DNA from: an uncultured Tateyamaria sp. | Lineage (GTDB): Bacteria > Pseudomonadota > Alphaproteobacteria > Rhodobacterales > Rhodobacteraceae | Assembly: GCF_947503045.1 (NCBI RefSeq) | Contig: NZ_CANNCF010000002.1 | Span: forward strand, 62,001 to 126,000 | DNA: 64,000 nucleotides | Direction of reading: 5' to 3' | In this document: in pieces, positions 51,053-58,075 of the stretch | Numbering within the stretch: the first letter of the stretch is position 1 | How the letters are laid out: every line of letters begins with the position of its first letter | Notes under the pieces: generated by a model | The model's database searches: none | What the model saw: the letters and a program-made list of their open reading frames with translations, nothing else | What the model was told of the DNA's origin: nothing | Translations under genes and position numbers: made by a program

Positions 51053-52115
51053 GCCCCCGGACGCCTCGGGCGACGAGGTACTGCGCATCGCCTCGCCACA
51101 GCGTAAGATCAAGCTGAAGGGGCATTCCTTTCGCGAGTTCCAGCGACATGTGGTCCCTCTGCTTGACGGAAACCACCCGATCATCGAAATCCGTGAACGT
51201 ACCTCCGATATTTTTGATGCCGACGATCTCGACGCGGCGCTAGCGACCCTCGGGCAGCAGGGCGTGCTGGTCGAGGGTGGAGACGTCAATGACGACCCCC
51301 GCGCGCCCCAAACCAACCTGTTCCATGACCTGCCAGGCGGTGCCGAGCTGTTGCAAAAGCGGCTCGAACAATCGACCGTCGCCATATTGGGACTTGGCGG
51401 TGCGGGCGCGACGACGGCCATGGGGCTGGCCTCTGCCGGCATTGGTCGGATGATCGCGATTGACCCGGGTGAGGTCACTCAATCGGACATCTACCTCAGC
51501 GCCGCGTACAGCCTGACAGATATCGGTCGCCCTCGAGCCGAGGCACTCGCCGACGCCCTCGCGGCCAAGGCACCGCAACTGGCCGTCGCACCGCTGACCA
51601 AACCGCTGGAAACCGAGGACGATATCCGCGCCGCAATTGACGGGGCCACATATGTGGTGTCCTGCCTTGATCCGGGACTGGTGAACCTCAGCTACAAGCT
51701 CAACAAGGTGTGCCTCGCCGACAAGCGCAGCTGGATATCGACGCAACAGGAAGGCGTCGAGACAATCGTGGGCCCCGGAGTGGTCCCGGACCACACCGCC
51801 TGCTTCATGTGCTACCGGATGCGCGCGATTGCCACGGCGGGCAATCCCGAGGCGGCCTTTGCCCACGAAAAGTATATGGACAAGGCGCAACAAGATGTGG
51901 GCGCTCAGCGCCAGTCGACCGTCTTTTCCGCAGGTCTTGCCGCGCATTACCTCGGGCTGGAGGTCCTTGCCACGCTTGCGGGATATACCGAACCTGCCCT
52001 CACTGGTCGGGTTCTCACAATCAATCTGGCGACACTGGAAACCCAGCGGCACATGGTTCTCAAAAAACCGTGGTGTCCGGCCTGTCACGGCACAGGTGGC
52101 AGTCATGAATCTTGA
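51000..52115 (+). CDS. E1-like TOMM partner protein (leader-binding)
   Basis: A 371-residue protein. Residues 1-95 look like a RiPP leader-recognition winged helix (LKGHSFREFQRHVVPLLDGNHPIIEI). The remainder is a ThiF/E1-like fold with nucleotide loop AILGLGGAGATTAMGLASAGIG near residue 129. Zinc cysteine pairs are at 268/271 (CFMC) and 359/362 (CPAC). In TOMM systems this protein binds the leader peptide and presents the core to the YcaO enzyme; its own ATP site is often unused. The ATG at 51000 lies inside the end of the radical SAM gene in another frame (53-base overlap) but is needed to include the leader-binding domain. It overlaps the YcaO start by 11 bases. Confidence 0.88.
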   Translation: MPSFQRPRILGHYSIWSEPPDASGDEVLRIASPQRKIKLKGHSFREFQRHVVPLLDGNHPIIEIRERTSDIFDADDLDAALATLGQQGVLVEGGDVNDDPRAPQTNLFHDLPGGAELLQKRLEQSTVAILGLGGAGATTAMGLASAGIGRMIAIDPGEVTQSDIYLSAAYSLTDIGRPRAEALADALAAKAPQLAVAPLTKPLETEDDIRAAIDGATYVVSCLDPGLVNLSYKLNKVCLADKRSWISTQQEGVETIVGPGVVPDHTACFMCYRMRAIATAGNPEAAFAHEKYMDKAQQDVGAQRQSTVFSAGLAAHYLGLEVLATLAGYTEPALTGRVLTINLATLETQRHMVLKKPWCPACHGTGGSHES

Positions 52116-53409
52116 GCCATGGGACATTCTCGTCAGTCCGCATACCGGGCTGGTGACCAATCTCAGCCCGCAGCAACGCGGGCCAGAGGAACCCGCGCCG
52201 CCCTTTCTGTATACGGCGATGCTGGCACATTACGATTTCCGCAACGCCCACGCGGCGGACCGCATCAATGCCGGTAAGGGCCGAACGCGACGCGATGCCA
52301 AGCTGTCCGCTTTGGGCGAAGCGGTGGAGCGGTACTGCGCCTATCACTGGGATCATGATCGGGTCTTTGCCGCCCGGCTAAGCGATCTGTCGGGCCCCGT
52401 GATCACGCCTGATGAATTGGTGCTTTATGGCGAGGACCGGATGAATGCGCCCGGCTTTCCCTATAACCGTTGGGACCCTGATGCACCGATACATTGGGTG
52501 AGTGGCAAGCTGCTGCCTGATGGGCAACTGGTCACCCTGCCTGCAAGCATGGTTTACCTCACCCAACCGATCGCAGGTGCCGGGGATTTCTTTACACCCG
52601 CAACCTCCAACGGGCTGGCGGCGGGCGCGACCTTGGATGCCGCGATCCTCGGTGGGCTTAACGAGTTGATCGAACGCGACGCGCTGATCATCACCTGGGC
52701 AAACCGACTGCCCTGCACGCGGATCGACGTGCCCGAAGACGCAGGCGTGTCCGGTGACATCCTGCTGCGCTATCGGCTTATGAAATTGCAGGTGGAGCTG
52801 TTCCTGTTGCCCACCGACCAACCTCAAAGCGTTGTCCTTGCCATGGCCACGGATGAGAACCCGGCGCATCCGCACAAGGTGGTCGGCATGGGATGTCGGC
52901 TGGATCCATCAGCGGCTGTCGAACAGGCGCTGTTTGAACTGTGTCAGGCCCGCCCTTCGGAGATACAACGCTTCGCCGACCGGGATCAGACTCGTAGCTA
53001 CGCCCGATATGAGGACATCGAAACGCTGGAAGATCATCCCGCATTCCACGCCTTGCCCGAACATGCCCATGAAACCGGATTTCTCAGGGCGGGCGGCAAA
53101 ACCACCGCCCTGTTAGACATTCCGAGCGCGTCCACCGGTTCGGTCGAGGGTGATCTGGAGCGGACAATCGAGGGTCTGATCGCAGCCGGGTCGCGGGTCG
53201 CCGCCATCGATCTGACACTGCCCGATGTGGCGCAAGCGGGCTACCGCGTGGCCCGCACGCTCGCCACAGGGTTACAGCCAATACATTTCGGCTATCGCGA
53301 GGAACGCCTGGGCGGGCGCAGGCTGTTTGATTTGCCGGTGACATTGGGGCTGCGGGAGCAACCAGCGACGCCCGAAGAACTCAACCTCTGTCCACATCCG
53401 ATGGCGTGA
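52105..53409 (+). CDS. YcaO cyclodehydratase
   Basis: A 434-residue YcaO-domain enzyme that uses ATP to cyclise Cys, Ser or Thr side chains onto the preceding peptide carbonyl, giving thiazolines or oxazolines. ATP/Mg motifs: KLSALGEAVERYCAY (E72, E75), a second ELIERDALIITW (about residues 187-197) and FELCQARPSEIQR. The C-terminus ends in NLCPHPMA, a short Pro-rich tail close to the PxPxP end important for YcaO function. The ATG at 52105 overlaps the E1-like gene's stop; the longer reading from 51829 lies within that gene. It is followed at 4 bases by the SagB gene. Confidence 0.92.
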   Translation: MNLEPWDILVSPHTGLVTNLSPQQRGPEEPAPPFLYTAMLAHYDFRNAHAADRINAGKGRTRRDAKLSALGEAVERYCAYHWDHDRVFAARLSDLSGPVITPDELVLYGEDRMNAPGFPYNRWDPDAPIHWVSGKLLPDGQLVTLPASMVYLTQPIAGAGDFFTPATSNGLAAGATLDAAILGGLNELIERDALIITWANRLPCTRIDVPEDAGVSGDILLRYRLMKLQVELFLLPTDQPQSVVLAMATDENPAHPHKVVGMGCRLDPSAAVEQALFELCQARPSEIQRFADRDQTRSYARYEDIETLEDHPAFHALPEHAHETGFLRAGGKTTALLDIPSASTGSVEGDLERTIEGLIAAGSRVAAIDLTLPDVAQAGYRVARTLATGLQPIHFGYREERLGGRRLFDLPVTLGLREQPATPEELNLCPHPMA

Positions 53410-53413
53410 TGCG

Positions 53414-54166
53414 ATGATGATTCCCGCCAACGACCAGTCCAGCCTGTCCCTGCTCTACCATCTCAATTCCGAGCCGTGGCGAAATGATCAGGCCTATACG
53501 GCCGAACCCTATGTGCAGGAATTTCCTCTGCCCGACCCTTCTGGTCCACCGATCAATCTGCCCAAACCCAAGACAACCGCATTGTCACAGCTGATCGCCG
53601 GGCGACGCTCGGTGCGTGCGTTTTCTGGTGAGCCTTTGTCCTTGGATGCATTGTCCAGCGTTTTGCATGCTGCCTACGGGTTGGTTTCGGCTGACCCGCA
53701 AGACACCAACCTGTTGCCCTTGCGGCGGTCAGTGCCATCCGCAGGCGGGTCTTACGCGCTGGACGTCTATGTCTTTACCCAGTCGGTCAGCGGCATGGAG
53801 GACGGGCTTTATTTCTATGATGGACTGCGCGGTCGGATGCTGTTGCGAGAAACGCGCGATGGGTTCGAGGGGCTGGACCAGGTATTCTACACGCACGGCT
53901 TCGTCGCCAAGGCCAATGCCTTGGTTTGCCTCGCCGCGCGGTTCGAGCATTGCCAGAGCAAATACGGCCCGCGCGGCTATCGCTACATGCTGCTCGAAGC
54001 GGGTCACGCCGCGCAAAACATATGCCTGACCAGCGTCGATCTCGCGCTCGGCTCACTGGTCATGGGCGGCTATGTCGACAGCGCGCTGCTGCGTGAACTG
54101 AAGCTCGATCCACTCAAGGCCGGGGTCCTCTACTCGGTGGCGATTGGCCATCCTCAAGACCGATAG
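53414..54166 (+). CDS. SagB-type FMN dehydrogenase
   Basis: A 250-residue nitroreductase-fold oxidase of the SagB type, which oxidises azolines to azoles. FMN-binding patterns: IAGRRSVRAFSGEPLSL (about residues 62-78), VPSAGGSYALDVYVF and the catalytic-region GPRGYRYMLLEAGHAAQNICL. The late GYVDSALLRELKLDPLK...YSVAIGHP is typical. With YcaO and the E1-like protein it completes a TOMM synthetase. A second ATG one codon later is possible. It is the last gene of the cluster; a convergent gene begins 32 bases further. Confidence 0.9.
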   Translation: MMIPANDQSSLSLLYHLNSEPWRNDQAYTAEPYVQEFPLPDPSGPPINLPKPKTTALSQLIAGRRSVRAFSGEPLSLDALSSVLHAAYGLVSADPQDTNLLPLRRSVPSAGGSYALDVYVFTQSVSGMEDGLYFYDGLRGRMLLRETRDGFEGLDQVFYTHGFVAKANALVCLAARFEHCQSKYGPRGYRYMLLEAGHAAQNICLTSVDLALGSLVMGGYVDSALLRELKLDPLKAGVLYSVAIGHPQDR

Positions 54167-54198
54167 CTGCATTTGGGCGTGGCCCCTTGGCCTTTACG

Positions 54199-54606
54199 TC
54201 AGTCGTCAACGGCCTCATCACGCGTCATTACGATCTCACGTGCGATCTGCCACCGTCCGTCTTCAAAGACAAAGTCGATGCTGAGCGAGATAAGCTGATA
54301 GCGCCCCGTCGCGTCGTTCTTGCGGCTGATCACAATATGACCGTGCGTGTCATCAGCCTCGACAAGGTGATATTTGACCCACGGGCTATCGTCTTTGAGT
54401 GCGCCCATGTTGCCCCTGATGAACTCCATGAATCCGGTTTTATCGTTGCGTATCAGGGTGTTGTCATTCAACAGAACATAGGTCTGCATGTCTTGATGAT
54501 AGAGGGCGTCCAGCACCTCGAACGAGTGGCCAGAGACCCCGTGGATCAAGCCATCCAGCGCCTCTTTTACCGCCGCTGCATTCGGGTGGGATTCAGTCAT
54601 TGCCAT
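54199..54606 (-). CDS. SnoaL/NTF2-like protein
   Basis: A 135-residue NTF2-like protein. Patterns: AAAVKEALDGLIHGVSGHSFEVLDALYHQDM at the N-terminal helices (core DALYHQDM), TGFMEFIRGNMGAL, ISLSIDFVFEDGRWQIARE at the end. Function unknown; likely a small-molecule-binding or regulatory protein. The ATG at 54606 is chosen because AGGAG lies 7 bases upstream. It shares strand and likely transcript with the related exported protein upstream, so the two look like relatives. Confidence 0.78.
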   Translation of the reverse strand: MAMTESHPNAAAVKEALDGLIHGVSGHSFEVLDALYHQDMQTYVLLNDNTLIRNDKTGFMEFIRGNMGALKDDSPWVKYHLVEADDTHGHIVISRKNDATGRYQLISLSIDFVFEDGRWQIAREIVMTRDEAVDD

Positions 54607-54656
54607 TGCATTTCTCCTTTCAGGAGCGATTGGTATTTGGGGGGGAAGGTCGAAAA

Positions 54657-55124
54657 TCATTCGACGGCGTAGTTGCTGAACATGTCCAACACGATCCGCC
54701 ACGGCGCGTTCTCGTTTTCGCGCTCAAGAACGTAGATATACGTCCCCTCGAGTTGAAATCCCTGGCTTTCGACCGCAGCCCTGGTCACGCCCTTCATGAC
54801 GGCCTGCGTGCCATCGTCAGAAATGAACAGATCCTCAATAGTGTGCGAAAGTTCGCCCTTGTTCTCGGCCATGAACGTGATCGTCTGACGCGGCACACCA
54901 TCGCGCCCCTGCGCCGGTCGCGTTGCGGGCGCGATCCAATATGCTTCCTCGTGGTAGAGGTCGATCAGACCTGCAGCGTCATGTGTTGCGGCGAGTTCAT
55001 TGAAACGTTCATTGAACGCTGTCAGGCTCTCACGCGTTTTGGCTTGCGCCTCTGTTTCTGCATAGATTGGCAATGCCATCGAAACAGTTACGGCACAGCT
55101 AGAGAGAGCGGATATCAAGCGCAT
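54657..55124 (-). CDS. Exported SnoaL-like protein
   Basis: A 155-residue NTF2-like protein with a signal peptide (MRLISALSSCAVTVSMALPIYAE). The mature fold contains FNERFNELAATHDAAGLIDLYHEEAYWIAP, RDGVPRQTITFMAENKG and a final APWRIVLDMFSNYAVE. The fold is like the neighbouring cytoplasmic protein but exported. The tyrosine/histidine pair (LYHEEAYW) lines the pocket in such proteins. Ligand unknown. Confidence 0.8.
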   Translation of the reverse strand: MRLISALSSCAVTVSMALPIYAETEAQAKTRESLTAFNERFNELAATHDAAGLIDLYHEEAYWIAPATRPAQGRDGVPRQTITFMAENKGELSHTIEDLFISDDGTQAVMKGVTRAAVESQGFQLEGTYIYVLERENENAPWRIVLDMFSNYAVE

Positions 55125-55175
55125 GAGCTTGTCCTTTCGAGGTAGGTCATTGATTTTGAACGAGGGTTCTCGGCG

Positions 55176-55712
55176 CTATGCGGCCCGGGTCCCCCGAATT
55201 GGATAGTTGTTCTCGGGATTGCGGATAAAGCCAAGGCCACCCAGCAAGCTCTTTAGATCGGGTCGCGCAAATGGTGCGTTGGAAATGTCGGTGACTTGAA
55301 CCTGCCCATCCGCATTCACGACAAAAAGGCCTGGTTCGGCAAATGGCCGGTCCGTTTCCTGCGCGGATCGGGGATCAGAGACGTAGAGCCCAAGCGCGTG
55401 CATTTGCGCGAGGCTCAAATCATACCCAACTGGATAGCTGGGCTCAACCAGTGCGATCTGATCACGCGCCTTGTCTTCCGGATCTGCCGAGACGGCCACG
55501 ACATCCACGCCAAGCGCATGAAACTCGGGCAAGAGTGTTTCCAACTCCTTGAGATATCGCGTGCACAGCGGGCAATGCTTTCCCCGGTACACAACGACCA
55601 TCTGCCAGTCACACCCGTTTTGGGGCGCGCCCAGTGTCAGGTGTCCGCCCCCAAGCCTAGCGACGTTTATCGCCGGGAACGTGGCCCCGGCCGGTATTTT
55701 TTGCGATTGCAT
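55176..55712 (-). CDS. AhpC/TSA-like thiol peroxidase
   Basis: A 178-residue peroxiredoxin-like protein with the redox motif VVVYRGKHCPLCTRYLKELETLLPEF (cysteines in H-C-P-L-C at about residues 47-50). It ends the fold with GLYVSDPR, FVVNADGQVQV. The C-P-L-C pair is typical of the AhpC/TSA subgroup with adjacent cysteines. It reduces peroxides or disulfides in the cytoplasm. It is divergent from a TetR regulator across a 71-base gap with repeats, so the regulator probably controls it. Confidence 0.85.
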   Translation of the reverse strand: MQSQKIPAGATFPAINVARLGGGHLTLGAPQNGCDWQMVVVYRGKHCPLCTRYLKELETLLPEFHALGVDVVAVSADPEDKARDQIALVEPSYPVGYDLSLAQMHALGLYVSDPRSAQETDRPFAEPGLFVVNADGQVQVTDISNAPFARPDLKSLLGGLGFIRNPENNYPIRGTRAA

Positions 55713-55728
55713 TTTTGCCGTCCTTGTT

Positions 55729-55790
55729 TTTTGTAATGAACGTTATAGAATGAACATGCAGCTAATCGTCAAGGGCTTTTGTAATGAACG
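55729..55790. promoter_or_regulatory. Repeats in the peroxiredoxin/TetR intergenic region (candidate operators)
   Basis: TTTTGTAATGAACG occurs perfectly at 55729-55742 and again at 55777-55790, the second copy spanning the TetR gene's ATG. A third, partial AATGAAC lies at 55749-55755. They occupy the only space between the divergent genes, so they are good candidates for the regulator's binding sites. Confidence 0.5.
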
Positions 55791-56389
55791 ACACAAAAAA
55801 AGTTGGACGCCCCAAAGCGTTCGACCGGGACGAGGCGCTGGCCAAAGCCGTCGGCGTATTCTGGAAACAGGGCTACGAAGGCGCGTCGATGAAATTCCTG
55901 ACGGGCGCGATGGGCATCAACAGCCCCAGCCTTTATGCGGAGTTCGGCGACAAACACGGGCTCTATCTTGAAGCGATCGACAGCTATGCCTCGAATGACG
56001 CCTGCGCCCCGCTGGTTGCATTGGAAAGCGAGCCGGACATTCGCAAGGCCGTCTATGCGTTCTTCTTGGCAGCGATTGACTATTCAACGCGCCACGACAG
56101 CGGCGCGACGGGCTGTTTTCTTGCGTCATGCGTGGCGACAAGCGCAGGTCACGTTGAGGGCACAGCAGAGCTGTTGCGCGATGCAATTGAGACAACCGAC
56201 CAACGCATCGCAGCGCGCTTTGCCCATGAAATCGACAAAGGGTCGCTGCCACCCGACTTTCCATGCGCGGATCGTGCCAAGCTGCTCTTTGATCTTCGGC
56301 AAGGCATGGTGTTCCGTGCGCGTGCAGGTTTTTTGGACACTGAATTGTCCAAGGATGTTGAAAAATATGTCAGCGCCGTACTGGCATAG
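55784..56389 (+). CDS. TetR/AcrR family transcriptional regulator
   Basis: A 201-residue repressor-type regulator. The N-terminal DNA-binding helix-turn-helix holds FDRDEALAKAVGVFWKQGYEGASM, LTGAMGINSPSLYAEFGDKHGLY (about residues 14-60), where the recognition helix ends in YAEFGDK. The ligand-binding region is the rest, with TGCFLASCVATSAG typical of the subgroup next to redox or efflux genes. Oxidant or electrophile sensing is plausible because of the peroxiredoxin neighbour and the two cysteines, but this is inference. Confidence 0.86.
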   Translation: MNDTKKVGRPKAFDRDEALAKAVGVFWKQGYEGASMKFLTGAMGINSPSLYAEFGDKHGLYLEAIDSYASNDACAPLVALESEPDIRKAVYAFFLAAIDYSTRHDSGATGCFLASCVATSAGHVEGTAELLRDAIETTDQRIAARFAHEIDKGSLPPDFPCADRAKLLFDLRQGMVFRARAGFLDTELSKDVEKYVSAVLA

Positions 56390-56428
56390 GCTGGTGCGTG
56401 TCGCCGCTCTGACCATTGACTTACACCC

Positions 56429-58075
56429 TCAGGCCCGTCCCAATCGCTTGTCCCGTGCAATCATCTGAGCGTCTCTCTTGACCGGATCGCCATATCCTCC
56501 GCCGCCGGGCGTTCTGACGCACACTCTGTCTCCGGGCGCGAGGGCGATGTCCTGTTCTTTGGACAGATGCTCAGGCGTGTAACTCTGATCGCCGCGTTTG
56601 ATTTCGACCTCATTCACCGCCCCGTCCGAGCCACCCAATGCGCCTTGCGGGCCAAACCGCCCGTGATCCATCACGAAACTCGCCGTTGCCGCCCCACGAC
56701 GCAGCTCGACCTCGTATTCCAGACCCAGACCACCCCGATACATACCAGCACCTCCGGACCCTTCGCGCATGGCATAGCGGTGATAGAGAACCGGGAAATT
56801 CTGCTCCATGATCTCAATCGGCGGTGCCTTTGAAATCCCGATGGTGGAGCACCCGTTTGTCATCCCGTCATGATCGGCATTGCCGCCATAACCCCCGCCA
56901 GAGAGCTGGTACATGACATAGTCGCGACCCGTCTCAGGGTCATATCCGCCCAAAGCGAAGTTTCCGCTCGTGCCCGCCGGCGCGGCTGTCACACGGTCGG
57001 GCAAAGGGGCCACCAGCGCGGCAAACACGGCCTCGGCAATCCGCTGCGAGACTTCGGCGGCACATCCCGAGACCGGGCGCGGATATTGCGCATCAAGGAA
57101 CGTGGCTTCGGGCCGCAACACCTCCAGCGGGGCAAAGGCGCCTGCGCTGATCGGCACTTCGGGAAAGATATGGCGCATCGCCAGATAGACAGAAGACAGG
57201 GTTGTCGCCAGAACCGAATTCATCGGCCCCTTGCACGGCGGGCTGCTTTCGGAAAAGTCAAATTGCAGGTGCCCCGGCGTTTTGCGGATCAAAAGCCGGA
57301 TGGCGAGCGGTTCGTTCACCACGCCATCGCTGTCGATCCACGCAGTCGAAGTGTAGGTGCCGTCAGGAATTCCGTCGATCAGCGTGCGCATCTGCGTCTC
57401 CGCCCGGCTGCGCAGTTCTGCAATCGCCTCCTGCACCACATCATCGCCGTAGCGGTCCAGCAGGGCATTCAACCGCTCCTCACCAACCGTCAAGGCCGCC
57501 GCCTGCGCTTTGACATCACCAATCCGCTGATCTGCGACCCGGATGTTCGAACAAATGATGCTGTAGATCTCCGGGTCGAGCACCCCCTCCTTGAACAGAC
57601 GCACGGGCGGCAATCGCAGCCCCTCCTGCTCGACCGAAGTGGCAGAGGCGGAGAAGCCACCCGGAACGGCTCCGCCCGTGTCCGGCCAGTGACCGGTGTT
57701 GGACAGCCAGCAAAATATTTCGCCCTCGCGATAAAACGGCTTGGCAAAGCGTACATCCATCAGATGCGTACCGCCCAGATAGGGGTCGTTCACGATGTAA
57801 ATGTCGTCCGGCTTCGGTGCTGCAACGGTACCTGCGGCGATCATTTCGATCAGCACGCGAGTCGAATACTGCATCGTGCCGACAAACACCGGCAACCCCC
57901 CGGCCCCTTGTGCAATCAGCGCGCCGTCAACGGCACTGTAGATGCCGTCCGACCGATCATTTGCCTCGGCTATGACCGGCGAAAAGGCGGCGCGGGAAAA
58001 GCTGAGGTCCATCTCATCGCAGACCTGTTGCAATCCGGCCTGAATGACCGACAGCGTGATGGGATCAATACTCAT
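56429..58075 (-). CDS. Hydantoinase B-type subunit
   Basis: A 548-residue hydantoinase B / 5-oxoprolinase C-terminal family protein. Typical motifs: VIQAGLQQVCDEMDLSFSRAAFSPVIAEANDRSDGIY (core SFSRAAFSPVI), VNDPYLGGTHLMDV with metal-binding Asp and His, and VCVRTPGGGGYGDP at the C-terminus. With HyuA it opens cyclic imides, lactams or hydantoins in an ATP-dependent way. The ATG at 58075 overlaps the hyuA stop codon (ATGA). The substrate cannot be told from the sequence. Confidence 0.87.
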   Translation of the reverse strand: MSIDPITLSVIQAGLQQVCDEMDLSFSRAAFSPVIAEANDRSDGIYSAVDGALIAQGAGGLPVFVGTMQYSTRVLIEMIAAGTVAAPKPDDIYIVNDPYLGGTHLMDVRFAKPFYREGEIFCWLSNTGHWPDTGGAVPGGFSASATSVEQEGLRLPPVRLFKEGVLDPEIYSIICSNIRVADQRIGDVKAQAAALTVGEERLNALLDRYGDDVVQEAIAELRSRAETQMRTLIDGIPDGTYTSTAWIDSDGVVNEPLAIRLLIRKTPGHLQFDFSESSPPCKGPMNSVLATTLSSVYLAMRHIFPEVPISAGAFAPLEVLRPEATFLDAQYPRPVSGCAAEVSQRIAEAVFAALVAPLPDRVTAAPAGTSGNFALGGYDPETGRDYVMYQLSGGGYGGNADHDGMTNGCSTIGISKAPPIEIMEQNFPVLYHRYAMREGSGGAGMYRGGLGLEYEVELRRGAATASFVMDHGRFGPQGALGGSDGAVNEVEIKRGDQSYTPEHLSKEQDIALAPGDRVCVRTPGGGGYGDPVKRDAQMIARDKRLGRA

